A stretch of DNA of 35,388 nucleotides from positions 1 through 35,388 of the forward strand of contig CAZUZD010000022.1 of NCBI GenBank assembly GCA_964624465.1, written 5' to 3'. Below, piece after piece: positions 22,325-31,200 of the stretch. The notes beneath the pieces are model-generated. The model was not told where the DNA came from. It made no database searches and worked only from the letters and a program-made list of their open reading frames with translations. A program made the translations under genes and the position numbers. Position 1 is the stretch's first letter; every line of letters starts with the position of its first letter. Source of the stretch: CAZUZD01 sp964624465 (GTDB taxonomy: Bacteria; Planctomycetota; Planctomycetia; Isosphaerales; Isosphaeraceae).

Positions 22325-24112
22325 ATGAGTTGCTTCGCGACGCTCGCCCAGTCCCGCCGGATCGGACCGGCCCTCCTCCTGGCCGCACTGTTCTGGGGCC
22401 ACGCCACCCGGGCCGGCGAGGGCGCCCTCGTCGTCTCGGTCTACCAGGGGACGTGCCAGGAGGGCGACTTCGCCGCCAACCTCGCCACGGTGCGCCAGCG
22501 CATCGAGGAGGCCAAAGCACGCGGGAGTCATTTCGTCGCATTCCCCGAGTGTTTCCTCTCCGGGTACGAGTCGCCGGACGCGGTGCGGCGCGGGGCGCGG
22601 TCCCTGGACGACCCCGAGCTGGCGAAGTTCATCGCCGAGTCCTCGGCGCACGAGATGGTCGTGCTCGTGGGCCTGGCCCGGAAGGTTGGAGACGCCCTCT
22701 ACAACACCGAGCTGGTCATCCACCGGGGGAAGCTGCTGGGATTCTACGACAAGGTGATGCTGACCGGCGGCGACCGCGACGTACTGGGGTTCCGGCCGGG
22801 GGAATCGGTGCCGGTGTTCTTCGCCCACGGGGTGCGGTTCGCGGTCGTGATCTGCCACGACACCTCGTTCCCGCACGTCGCGATGGCCGCCCACCTGCAA
22901 GGCGCCCAGCTCCTGTTCACGCCGCACAACAACGAGATCGGAGCGGTAGCCGCGGACGACCACCGGCGCTGGGTCCGCAACTGCCACGTCGGCCTGGCGA
23001 GCCAGCTCCGGATGGTGGTGGCCCGCTCCAACACCGTGAAGACCGACCGCGCCGGCCAGGTCGGCTACGGCGACAGCTTCATCCTCAGCCCGCAGGGCAC
23101 GCCGCTCGCCGAGGCCAGGCTGTTCCGGGACGAGCTGATCACGGCCACGGTCGACCCGTCGGTGGTCCGGTCCCCCTGGGCCGCGGACGCCGAGGTGCCC
23201 GCCTGGCTCCGCCGGCAGCTCGGGCAGTTGCTGACCGAGTTCCGCGGCCCGGCCGACGAGGCCGAACTGCGAGCGTGGCTGGAGAACATGATCGTCGCGC
23301 ACCGGTTCACACCCGAGGAGGTGAACGCGGCGACCGGCCTGACACTCCACGAGGTTCGCGAAGCCACGCGTCGGTTCGGCCTGGCGGGCCGGACCTCGCC
23401 CCCGAGGGGGGCCCAGGAGCCCCTGCGAATCTTGCCATACCCCGGCGGACGGCACCCGCGGACCGGATTCCTCGACGGGGCCGTGATGCCGCAGCGCGAG
23501 ACGAAGGTGAGTGTTTTTGCGCCCTGGGACGACGGCGGGTACGTCGTGGTGGACGTGCCCGAGGCGATCTTCTCGAACCTGGGCCTCACCTACCTCGCCC
23601 ACACCCACATCCCCACGATCTGGGACCAGCAGGGGATCACCCTGCCGCGCCTGGAGTGGCAGCGTCGAGATGACGGCTCGCTGGAGTGCGAACGCACGTT
23701 GCCGAACGGGATCGCCTTCGGGGCGAAGGTCACACCGCTCCCCTCCGAGGTGCGAATGGAACTGTGGCTCCGCAACGGGACGGACGCGAAGCTGACCGGT
23801 CTCCGTGTTCAGAACTGCGTGATGCTCGCCCGCGCCCGGGGCTTCGAATCCCAGTCCAATGACCACAAGACATTCCGCGCCCCGTACGCGATCGCCCGCT
23901 CCGCCGACGGCCGCCGCGCGATCCTCACCGCGTGGTCGCCCATCCAGCGCTGCTGGGGCAACGAGCTCTGCCCCTGCCTGCACGCCGACCCGCAGTTTCC
24001 CGACTGCGCCCCCGGGGAGACCGTGAGACTCCGCGGCCGCCTCTGGTTCTACGAGGGAGACGACCCCGAGGCCGAGCGGGATCGGCTGGAGGCGACCGGC
24101 TGGCGCGACTGA
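22325..24112 (+). CDS. exported nitrilase-superfamily hydrolase with C-terminal beta domain
   Basis: A 595-residue two-part protein. An N-terminal signal-like segment (about 1-30, hydrophobic PALLLAALFWGHA) suggests export. Residues about 34-275 are a carbon-nitrogen hydrolase with the full triad: Glu75 (FPECFLSGYE), Lys143 (FYDKVMLTGGD) and Cys178 (VICHDTSFPH). Such enzymes hydrolyse amides or nitriles, or transfer acyl groups. Residues about 350-595 form a separate domain rich in beta strands with several Trp and Cys (RCWGNELCPCLHADPQFPDC), which I do not recognise by name. Export of a nitrilase-fold amidase is unusual except for Lnt, and the multiple membrane helices of Lnt are absent. Closely spaced with the SGNH gene (19 bases), it probably acts on the same material, for example an acylated or N-acylated compound outside the cytoplasm. 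Confidence 0.86.
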   Translation: MSCFATLAQSRRIGPALLLAALFWGHATRAGEGALVVSVYQGTCQEGDFAANLATVRQRIEEAKARGSHFVAFPECFLSGYESPDAVRRGARSLDDPELAKFIAESSAHEMVVLVGLARKVGDALYNTELVIHRGKLLGFYDKVMLTGGDRDVLGFRPGESVPVFFAHGVRFAVVICHDTSFPHVAMAAHLQGAQLLFTPHNNEIGAVAADDHRRWVRNCHVGLASQLRMVVARSNTVKTDRAGQVGYGDSFILSPQGTPLAEARLFRDELITATVDPSVVRSPWAADAEVPAWLRRQLGQLLTEFRGPADEAELRAWLENMIVAHRFTPEEVNAATGLTLHEVREATRRFGLAGRTSPPRGAQEPLRILPYPGGRHPRTGFLDGAVMPQRETKVSVFAPWDDGGYVVVDVPEAIFSNLGLTYLAHTHIPTIWDQQGITLPRLEWQRRDDGSLECERTLPNGIAFGAKVTPLPSEVRMELWLRNGTDAKLTGLRVQNCVMLARARGFESQSNDHKTFRAPYAIARSADGRRAILTAWSPIQRCWGNELCPCLHADPQFPDCAPGETVRLRGRLWFYEGDDPEAERDRLEATGWRD

Positions 24113-24297
24113 CCGACCGCCGCGAACCGGAGCGAACCGGGCCCGGACGGCCCGCCGGTGGGTCCGGTGGCGTCGTCCTGAAGGCGGCTGGCGATCGTTC
24201 ACCGCGCGGTGGGGGATCGGGGGACCTCGGGACCGGTGCCGGTGCGAGCCGGAGCCGTGCGTCGAGGCCCTTCCCGGCCCGGCGGGGGGCGCCCATA

Positions 24298-24546
24298 ATG
24301 CCGCACATGGAACCCTCGCCGCCGCCCGTGCCGATGCAACTGAGCCTCACCGGCGTGCTGGCGTCGGTGGCCTGTGTGGCGCTGAATCTGTGGCTGTTCC
24401 GGCTCGGGGCGCTCTGGGGCATCCTGGGGCTGAACGTGACCAAGCATGTCGTGATCGCCACGCTCTGCCAGAGCCTGGGCTTGGCCCGCGTCCCGACGCC
24501 GGGGCCGCCGGGTTTCGGTGTGGGCGCATCGGGCGATCCTCGCTAG
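24298..24546 (+). CDS. tiny membrane protein of unknown function
   Basis: An 82-residue protein with one or two hydrophobic segments (LSLTGVLASVACVALNLWLF, then ALWGILGLNVTKHVVIATL) and a Pro-rich N-terminus. The style resembles small planctomycete membrane proteins that begin with a short SLxxLL-type helix, but no family is assigned. The start could be 24298, 24307 (MEPSPPP) or a later ATG (MQLSLTG). CATAAT at 24294-24299 looks like a -10 element, which would make translation from 24307 nearly leaderless. No clear ribosome-binding site is seen. Confidence 0.6.
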   Translation: MPHMEPSPPPVPMQLSLTGVLASVACVALNLWLFRLGALWGILGLNVTKHVVIATLCQSLGLARVPTPGPPGFGVGASGDPR

Positions 24547-24661
24547 AGTACGCCGCGATCGGGCGCCCCCGGGTGTGGTCACGGATGCGACCGCGCCGGG
24601 CCGATCGCCGCTCGCCCGCCGGGGGAAACTCGCCCGGCCGGCCGTCCCAGGAGTTCCGCCC

Positions 24662-25066
24662 ATGGCCCTTCCCGGCAGGCTGCTGCTGGTCGAGGACGAG
24701 GCCGGCCTGCGTGGCCTGGTCGCCCAGTTCCTCCGGAGCGCCGGCTACGACGTGACCGAGGCCGGCGACGGCCCCGACGGCGTCGCGCGGTTCGAGGCCG
24801 GTGCGCCCTTCGACCTGGCGATGGTCGACCTGAACCTGCCCGGCTTCTCGGGCGTCGAGGTCAGCCGACGGCTCCGGCAGCACTCGCCGGGTCAGCCGAT
24901 CCTGATCTGCTCGGCCGCGATCACCCCCGACGCCGAGGACGCCCTGCGGGCGCTGGGCGTCGACAGCTACCTGACCAAGCCGTATCACCCCGAGACGCTG
25001 CTGCGGCAGCTCACGCGGCTGCTCGGGCCCTGCCCGGCGGCGGCGCCGACGAGTCGCTCGGCCTGA
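24662..25066 (+). CDS. stand-alone response regulator receiver protein
   Basis: A 134-residue CheY-like receiver with no output domain. The conserved residues are present: acidic pair Glu11-Asp12 (VEDE), phospho-acceptor Asp56 (AMVDLNLPGFSG), Ser84 (ICSA) and Lys106 (YLTKPYHPETLLRQL). It would take a phosphoryl group from a histidine kinase and change partner binding. The ATG at 24662 has AGGAG nine bases upstream. No kinase lies nearby, so it is an orphan. TAGAGT at 24544-24549 may be its -10 element, giving a leader of about 110 bases. The C-terminal tail (PCPAAAPTSRSA) is short and disordered. Confidence 0.92.
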   Translation: MALPGRLLLVEDEAGLRGLVAQFLRSAGYDVTEAGDGPDGVARFEAGAPFDLAMVDLNLPGFSGVEVSRRLRQHSPGQPILICSAAITPDAEDALRALGVDSYLTKPYHPETLLRQLTRLLGPCPAAAPTSRSA

Positions 25067-25243
25067 GGGTGGCCGGTGTTGCGCTGGCAACGCGGGCAGG
25101 CATGGAGTACGATCCGACACTGGTGGAGTTCGTCCGCCGTGGCCTGGCGGCCGGCGCCGCGGTGGCCCGCGGGCGGCAACGGACCCCATGTGGGCGCGTC
25201 GCCGGGCCCTGGCCCGGCCCCGATCTGAAAGAAGGACGTCGCG

Positions 25244-25777
25244 ATGGCAGGCAAACCCCGCAACCGGTTGGAACTGCGGCGGCAGTACGACGCCGCCGAG
25301 CCCGTCGACCCGATGGAGGATGAGGCCGAAGAGGGCTTCGAGTTCGGGGACGACGACGAGGCCGAAGTCAAACCGAAGAAGAAGGCCAAGGCGCCCGCCA
25401 AGAAGCCCAAGGCCGTCAAGGCCGTCAAGCCGGCCGCCCGCATGCGGATCGTCTGGCAGGTCGTCAACGACGCCTTCAAGCCGATCGCCTCCTTCGAGTA
25501 CTCCCAGAAGGACGCCGCCGACGCCAAGGCCGCCGAGATGACCGCCCGCGGCAAGGGCACGCACTTCGTCCAGCGCGTCAAGGAGGCGATGCCCGACGAC
25601 GCCCCCGGCCTGGGCGCCGCCATCCCCCGACCCGTCGCCCCGCCGGCCGCCGCCAAGGCCGTCGCCGCCACCAAGCGGGCCGTCGAGGATGACGAGCCCG
25701 AGGAGGTCGAGGACGAGTTCGAGGCCGACGCCGAGCCCGACGACGAGGAAGAGGACGAGGCCGACGACGAGGAGTGA
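25244..25777 (+). CDS. charged low-complexity protein of unknown function
   Basis: A 177-residue protein built of three parts: an acidic then Lys/Ala/Pro-rich N-terminal third (about 25-65, KKKAKAPAKKPK-type repeats), a short structured core (about 66-115, RIVWQVVNDAFKPIASFEYSQKDAADAKAAEM...GTHFVQRVKEAM), and a tail of Glu/Asp only (about 145-177). The core looks like a compact alpha/beta module; the flanks are disordered. The ATG at 25244 has GAAGGA eight bases upstream, a good ribosome-binding site. Histone-like or nucleic-acid binding is possible because of the Lys-rich arm, but the acidic tail argues against simple DNA binding. No family is recognised. Confidence 0.82.
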   Translation: MAGKPRNRLELRRQYDAAEPVDPMEDEAEEGFEFGDDDEAEVKPKKKAKAPAKKPKAVKAVKPAARMRIVWQVVNDAFKPIASFEYSQKDAADAKAAEMTARGKGTHFVQRVKEAMPDDAPGLGAAIPRPVAPPAAAKAVAATKRAVEDDEPEEVEDEFEADAEPDDEEEDEADDEE

Positions 25778-25830
25778 GCCTCCGGCCGCCCCGCGCCGTG
25801 ATCCTCTGACCGGATCGGATTGCACGCCAC

Positions 25831-25869
25831 ACCGGCGGTGTTGCCCCCTGCCCGGGCCGCACCGCCGGT
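25831..25869 (+). terminator. possible hairpin after the charged protein gene
   Basis: A perfect 10-bp stem (ACCGGCGGTG / CACCGCCGGT) with a 19-base loop lies 54 bases past the stop at 25777. The loop is long and there is no T-tract, so the terminator call is weak. Confidence 0.3.
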
Positions 25870-25939
25870 TCGCGTTCCCCCACGCGGCATTTCTCACCCA
25901 GACGATGCCACGAGCGGGCCCCGGCCCGGAGGTGCGTCG

Positions 25940-26860
25940 ATGGCCTTGCCCGGAGTGACGCCGTCCGACGCGGCGGTCGTGCTGGCGCTCGCGAGCCGGC
26001 ATGGCCTCGCTCTTGCCGGCGACCTCGAGATCAACGACCTGGGCCTCGATTTCCGGGTCGGCTTCGCCACCGACACCGCCGGCCGACCCTGGGTGCTGCG
26101 GGTCCCGCGTCGCCCCGACGTCGTGCCCAGAGCCGAGAACGAGGCGCGGGTCCTGAGCCTCGTCCGGGACCGGCTGCCGGTCGCGGTCCCGGACTGGTGG
26201 ATCGTCACCCCCGAGCTGATCGCCTACCCGCGGCTGCCCGGCACGACCGCCGTGACCGTCGATCCGGCCACCCGGGAACCGACCTGGCACATCGACCCGC
26301 AATCCCCCGCGTTCCGGACCAGCTTCGCGCGGGCCCTGGCGGCGCTGCACGGGATCGACCCCGCCGCCGCGGCCGCGGCCGGAGTGAGAGTCTCGACGCC
26401 GGCGGCGGTGCGATCCGCCTTCGCCGACGATCTCGACCGGGTGCGGCGGGAGCTCGGTATCGGTGCGGACCAGGACCGCCGCTGGCGGGCCTGGCTCGAC
26501 GACGACACCGCCTGGCCCCCGTTCACCGCGCTGGTCCACGGGGACCTGCACGTCGGCCACGTCCTCGTCGATGCCGATTCTCGGGCGACGGGCATCCTGG
26601 ACTGGACCGAGGCGGAGGTCAGCGACCCCGCCATCGACTTCATCTTCCACCTGATGGGGTTCGGCGCGGAGGGCCTGGAACGGCTCATCGCCGAGTACGA
26701 GGCCGCCGGCGGGCGGACCTGGCCCGGTCTGCGCCATCACGTCGGCGAGCGGCTCGCCGCGTTCCCCGTCAAGTACGCGCTGTTCGCGCTGACCAGCGGT
26801 CAGGACGAGCACCTCGCCACCGTCCGGATGCAGCTCGGGGTCGACACCGGGTCGGCTTGA
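25940..26860 (+). CDS. macrolide 2'-phosphotransferase-like kinase
   Basis: A 306-residue aminoglycoside phosphotransferase-fold kinase that resembles the Mph (macrolide 2'-phosphotransferase) group most closely. Evidence: ATP-binding lobe with GRPWVLRVPRRPDV (Lys/Arg region), ENEARVLSLVRDRLPVAVP, the catalytic loop HGDLHVGHVLVD (200-211), and the metal-binding segment GILDWTEAEVSDPAIDF (218-234), which is typical of Mph enzymes. Mph proteins use nucleoside triphosphate to phosphorylate the desosamine 2'-hydroxyl of macrolides. A chromosomal environmental homologue may act on another substrate. The ATG at 25940 has GGAGG about eight bases upstream. No mobile element flanks it, and its base use matches its neighbours, so recent transfer is not indicated. 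Confidence 0.88.
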   Translation: MALPGVTPSDAAVVLALASRHGLALAGDLEINDLGLDFRVGFATDTAGRPWVLRVPRRPDVVPRAENEARVLSLVRDRLPVAVPDWWIVTPELIAYPRLPGTTAVTVDPATREPTWHIDPQSPAFRTSFARALAALHGIDPAAAAAAGVRVSTPAAVRSAFADDLDRVRRELGIGADQDRRWRAWLDDDTAWPPFTALVHGDLHVGHVLVDADSRATGILDWTEAEVSDPAIDFIFHLMGFGAEGLERLIAEYEAAGGRTWPGLRHHVGERLAAFPVKYALFALTSGQDEHLATVRMQLGVDTGSA

Positions 26861-27004
26861 ATCGCGAGCCGTCCGGCCCGGTCGATCGCGAGGGGTTCGG
26901 AGTGCGGACCGCCGCTGGCCGCGGGCGCCGACCCGGTTGGACCGGACGAGATCGCAGACCGACGGCCGTCGTGAGCCGGTCGGACCGTGGTCGAGTCAAC
27001 GCCG

Positions 27005-27041
27005 AAGGCCCGCCGGATCCCAGTGGATCGGGCGGGCCTTT
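27005..27041. terminator. bidirectional hairpin terminator
   Basis: A 16-base inverted repeat (27005-27020 and 27025-27040, one mismatch, 4-base loop) beginning AAGGCCCGCC and ending GGGCGGGCCTT, followed by TTT on the plus strand. It sits between the plus-strand kinase (ends 26860) and the minus-strand tRNA-Ile (3' end 27077), so it can serve both. Confidence 0.7.
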
Positions 27042-27076
27042 GGTGGTTCGCGGCCGGGTCCGGAGACCCGAGCCAG

Positions 27077-27150
27077 TGGGCGCACGAGGATTCGAACCTC
27101 GGACCTTACCCTTATCAGGGGTACGCTCTAGCCAACTGAGCTATGCGCCC
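27077..27150 (-). tRNA. tRNA-Ile (anticodon GAT)
   Basis: A 74-base cloverleaf reading 5'-GGGCGCA-TA-GCTC... on the minus strand. The acceptor stem GGGCGCA pairs with TGCGCCC, with discriminator A at 27077. The anticodon loop is CTGATAA with anticodon GAT, which decodes AUC/AUU isoleucine. The T arm contains GGTTCGAATCC. The CCA end is not encoded (CTG follows the discriminator). No rRNA is near, so this is an isolated tRNA-Ile rather than an rRNA-spacer copy within the window. Confidence 0.96.
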
Positions 27151-27184
27151 GGGAGAGCTTTGGGGCCCGCCACAAGGAGATACC

Positions 27185-27212
27185 ATCTTAATCCCCCTTC
27201 GAGGTGAGTCAA
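27185..27212 (-). promoter_or_regulatory. promoter of tRNA-Ile
   Basis: On the minus strand, TTGACT (plus 27207-27212) and TAAGAT (plus 27185-27190) are separated by 16 bases. The -10 lies about 35 bases upstream of the tRNA 5' end, as expected for a short tRNA leader. Confidence 0.6.
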
Positions 27213-27216
27213 CCAC

Positions 27217-28023
27217 CTACCGCCGGGACTCGTGATGGGCCGGGTCGTCAATCGGCGAAAAGCCCTGATCTGGATGGATCTTGGGGCGATCGGTTCCGTG
27301 TTGCCGTCGGTCCACGTTCAGGCGGGGAGCCGGCCGGCGGCGGACCGGCGGCGGGCTGGGCATGTCGGTGGCCTCGACCCGAACGATCCGATCCAGCGGC
27401 ACGGCGATGATGGCATCCGGTCCCCTCGCGTGCCCGATCAGCCGGGGTGAGTCGGCGCCGACGACGAGGCGGTGAGCCCGGAACCGGGTGCGGACGCTGA
27501 CGCGGCCGTCACCGACCGTTGCCTCCTGATAGTCGAGGTCCAGTTCGCGCCCCTGTCCGAGGGCCTCCAGCAGCCTGGCCCAGGGGACCGGGTCGGCCGG
27601 CGGGTGGGGGTCATGGGTGAGCAGGTCGGCCAGCACGCGGGCGTGGGCCTGTTCGGCAGCCGGCAGCGCCGCCACACACTTGGCCGCGGCCCGCAACGCC
27701 AGGGGCCGCAGCCCTCCGGTACCGCCGGTCGAGGCGGCCACCGTGACCAGCAGCGCCTGCACCTCGTCGAGCGCCACGCCGGGCACCGACGCGGCGAACC
27801 CGGGGCCCAGGCCGTAGCCCTGCCGGTCGGCGTGGTACCGCACTGGGACGCCGGCGGCGGCGAGGGTCTCCAGGTCGCGGTAGACGGTTCGGCGGCTCAC
27901 CTCGCACGCCTCGGCCAGGGCGCGGGCGTTCGGCGGCCGGCCGGGGGCCTGGAGCATGAGCAGGATCTGAAACAGCCGCCCGAGCTGGGCACGGCAGGCG
28001 ACCGGGCGCGTGCTGGAGTCCAT
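27217..28023 (-). CDS. HTH/WYL-domain transcriptional regulator
   Basis: A 268-residue cytoplasmic regulator. Residues about 12-70 are a winged HTH (LGRLFQILLMLQAPGRPPNARALAEACEVSRRTVYRDLETLAAAGVPV), as in DeoR/YafY-type proteins. Residues about 140-230 are a WYL domain (RELDLDYQEATVGDGRVSVRTRFRAHRLVVGADSPRLIGHARGPDAIIAVPLDRIVRVEAT). The WYL motif itself is altered here (LVVGAD where W-Y-L is usual). WYL domains bind nucleic-acid or nucleotide ligands and control DNA-damage, phage-defence or metabolic genes. The ATG at 28023 has GGGGAG eight bases upstream. The C-terminal 35 residues are Arg/Pro/His-rich and probably disordered. Its stop lies close to the tRNA promoter. The target genes cannot be inferred. 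Confidence 0.87.
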   Translation of the reverse strand: MDSSTRPVACRAQLGRLFQILLMLQAPGRPPNARALAEACEVSRRTVYRDLETLAAAGVPVRYHADRQGYGLGPGFAASVPGVALDEVQALLVTVAASTGGTGGLRPLALRAAAKCVAALPAAEQAHARVLADLLTHDPHPPADPVPWARLLEALGQGRELDLDYQEATVGDGRVSVRTRFRAHRLVVGADSPRLIGHARGPDAIIAVPLDRIVRVEATDMPSPPPVRRRPAPRLNVDRRQHGTDRPKIHPDQGFSPIDDPAHHESRR

Positions 28024-28153
28024 CGCGACCACTCCCCGGGACGGCCGCTGCGCTTCTCCGCTCGCGCCGGGCCGCCCCGGGGCAATGTAGGAGACGGCGG
28101 ACCCGGTTGAGAACCGCGACCCTCTCGAATTGCGAGGGCCCGGAATGCCGGAA

Positions 28154-28207
28154 GCCCCCGGGCCACGCCTCCCGGCCGGCGGACGGCGAGGGGCGTGGCC
28201 CGGGGGC
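28154..28207 (-). terminator. perfect 16-bp hairpin after the PVC cytochrome gene
   Basis: Arms 28154-28169 and 28192-28207 (GCCCCCGGGCCACGCC and its exact complement) enclose a 22-base loop. It lies 67 bases past the stop codon at 28275 and 130 bases before the regulator start, so it separates the two genes. No T-tract follows. Confidence 0.6.
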
Positions 28208-28274
28208 CTCGGGTGGGAGCCTGGCCGCCGCCGGCGCCCGGAGGGGGACGCCGGCGGGGCCGCGATGGTCGGGC

Positions 28275-31200
28275 TCAGGGCTTCTTGAAGACGCGGTCGG
28301 CGGGGTCGCCGCGCGAGAGCAGGAAGGCCATCAGGTCGAGGACCTCGTCCTGGCTCAGGGTGTTGAGCAGCTCGGCCGGCATCAGCGAGTCGGTCGCCGG
28401 CCGGATCTCCTCGATGGCCGAGCGGGGGATCTCGGCGACCTTGGTGGCGTCCTCCGGGTCGGTGACGATCGTGATCGCCTTCGGGGTCTCGGAGACGATG
28501 CGGCCGGTGTACACCTTGCCGTCGGCGGTGGCGACGACCGAGGCGCGGTACTGGTCGGAGACGGCCTTGTTCGGCTCGACCATCGCCTCGGCCAGCTCCT
28601 TGAACCCGAACCGGCCGGCGACCTGGGTGAGCTCGGGGCCGGTGGCGCCGCCGTCGCCGGCGAACCGGTGGCAGAGGACGCAGCGGGCGGCGGCATAGGT
28701 CTTCTTGCCGCGCTCGTAGTTGCGGCCCGCCAGCGGCTGGCTGCCCAGGGCGTTCAGCTCGTCGAGGGTCCAGGCCTTGCCGGGGCCCTGGGGCTTGGGC
28801 AGCTCGGCCACGCGGTACGGCTTGCGGGCGCCCAGCGCCTCGATGGCGAGCCGCTCCTGCTCGGAGGCGTTGTCGAAGGCCTCGTTGTCGATGTTGCGGA
28901 TGAAGCCCGGGTAGCTGGCGCCGCCGGTCCACTCGCGGGCCTGGTTCAGGAAGTCGAAGTAGAACTTCCGCTGCTCCAGGGTCCAGCCCTCGCTGGCGTT
29001 CCGCAGGGCGAAGGCGTAGTGGATCTTCTGGGCGTCTGGCAGGTTGGCGAGCATCTTGGCGATCGAGCCGCCGTAGCTGGCGTTGCGGGCCAGCAGGCCG
29101 GTCATCTCGGGGCCCTTGCGGTTGAGCGGCTGCTTCATCAGCTCGATGGTCTTGGCGATGACCGTCGGCGACTTCAGGTACACGAGCACGTTGCAGAGCT
29201 CGCGGTTCAGCAGGTCGCTGCCCGAGGGGTACGACGGGTCGAGCCGCTTCGCGATGGCTGCGCAGGTGGCGTCATCGGGCCGGCCCAGGCGGATGAACGC
29301 CAGGCTGTAGGCCCGCAGCAGCCCTTGCTGCTGGGGCTCGGGGAGCTTCACGAAGTCGAGCCGGCCGAGGGCGGCGAGCAGCTTCGGCGCGATCGCCTTG
29401 TCCCCCTGCCGGGCCAGGGCCACGGCGCCGGCGATCAGGGCCTCGGGGTCGGTCTCGGCGCAGACCTTGTCCTGCCAGAGTGCCGTCGGCTGGTGCTCCA
29501 GGGCCACGCGGGCGGCGTTGCGGAGGAAGCGGTCCGGGCTCCGGAGCGCCGGGTAGACGGCGGCGACGGCCGCCGCCGGGTCCTCACACTTCCGCTGGTA
29601 CGACTCGAGCTTGTGGCGCTGGGCCCGGAGCTCGGCGTTCCTGGCGTCGTGGGCGTCGACCGGGGCGGTCGACTCCTTGCCGACGTAGGTGACGCGGTAC
29701 AGCTCCGACTCCAGGCCACGGCCGCCGATGGTGAAGTACATCGCGCCGTCCTTGCCGATGGTCACNNNNNNNNNNGGGCAGCGGGGTGCGACTGACGAAC
29801 TCCTCTTTGGTCGACTTGTACGACGAGCCGTCGGGCTCCAGGTGCAGGGCGTACATGGTGCCGAAGGTCCAGTCGCAGATGTACAGCGCCTTCTGGTACT
29901 GCGCGGGGAACTTCGCCCCGTAGCCGAAGGTCACGCCCACCGGCGAGCCGGGGCCGATCTCCTGCAGCGGCGGCAGGGTGTCGGGGTATGGGACCGGGAA
30001 CTTGCCGGTGCCGCTGCGCCAGCCGAACTCGCTGCCCAGCGCGGCGTGGCTGACCCGGGTGGGGCGGTACCAGGGCGAGCCCATGTCCCACTCCATGTCG
30101 GAGTCGTACGCGAACAGCTCGCCGTCGGCGTTGAAGTCCATGTCGTAGGCGTTGCGGTAGCCGGCGCTGACGACCTCGAAGTTGGTGCCGTCCGGGTCGG
30201 TGCGGGCGATCCAGCCGCCGGGGGCGAGGATGCCACGGGCGTGGCCGTTGGCGTCCCACTGGCGGGGCAGCAGGTGGTCCTCCTGCCAGTTCGTCGGCAC
30301 CGCGCTGTTGGGGTCCAGCTTCTCGGGGGGCAGGGTGTGGTTGCCGGCGATCACGTAGATCGACTTGCCGTCGGGCGACAGCCGCAGCGCGTGCGGACCA
30401 TGCTCGCCGCCGCCGCCGAAGCTGGCCAGCTTGACGACCTCCTCGTAGCGGTCGTCGCCGTCCTTGTCGCGGGCGCGGTACAGGCCGCTGCCGGGGCCGC
30501 CGTTGATCGAGAGGTACAGGCTGTCGAAGGCGAAAAGGATGCCCTGCGCCGAGCTGATGTCGATCGGCAGGCGCTCGACGATCGTCGGCTTGTCGCTGCC
30601 GATCGGCGACGGGGTGATCCGGTACAGGCCCTTGTCCTGCTGGTCGCTGGCGATCAGCCGGCCCTTGGGGTCGGTGGCCAGGGCGACCCACGAGCCCATC
30701 GTGTCGCGGGGGACCTGGAAGATCCGCTCGACCTGGAAGCCGGCCGGGACCTGGAAGACCCCGCGGTCGCCGGCCGTGCTGGCGTCGGCCTTGGCGAGCA
30801 CGTCGCCCCAGGGGCCGTCGCCGAGCTTGCCGACGACCTTCACCGGCGCGGCGGCGGCGCCGTCGAGCCTGGCCGAGGCGGTCCAGGAGGCGTCGGAGAT
30901 GACGTGGCGGGTGGTGCCGTCGGGCATCGTCAGGGCGAGCTTCAGCACCAGGCCGGCGGCGCCGCCCTCGTTGCCGACCTCGGCCACCAGCTCGTTCGGG
31001 CCCGGCCGGAGCGCCGACTGGACGTCGAGGTCGAGCGGCTCGGCCCACTCGCTGCTGGAGCCGACGGGCTTGCCGTTGAGGGTGAGCTTCAGGCGGTTGT
31101 CGGCCGAGGCCACGAGCCTGGCGGCCTTCGAGCCGCCGGCGAAGGTCGTCTTGAGGAACCAGGTCTGGTCGGGGTTGGCCCCCCAGATCCAGGACGGGGT

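Noticed and set aside
25680..25777. GA-rich simple repeat as a separate feature
   Set aside because: It encodes the Glu/Asp tail of the charged protein and stays in frame to its stop codon.
24347..26812. An 821-codon open frame on the minus strand over the receiver, charged-protein and kinase genes
   Set aside because: It shows low-complexity Gly/Arg/Val runs without motifs and is antisense to genes with good ribosome-binding sites.
29762..29780. A real frameshift or pseudogene in the cytochrome dehydrogenase gene
   Set aside because: The break coincides exactly with ten N. Both sides are intact and continuous in homology, so it is an assembly gap.
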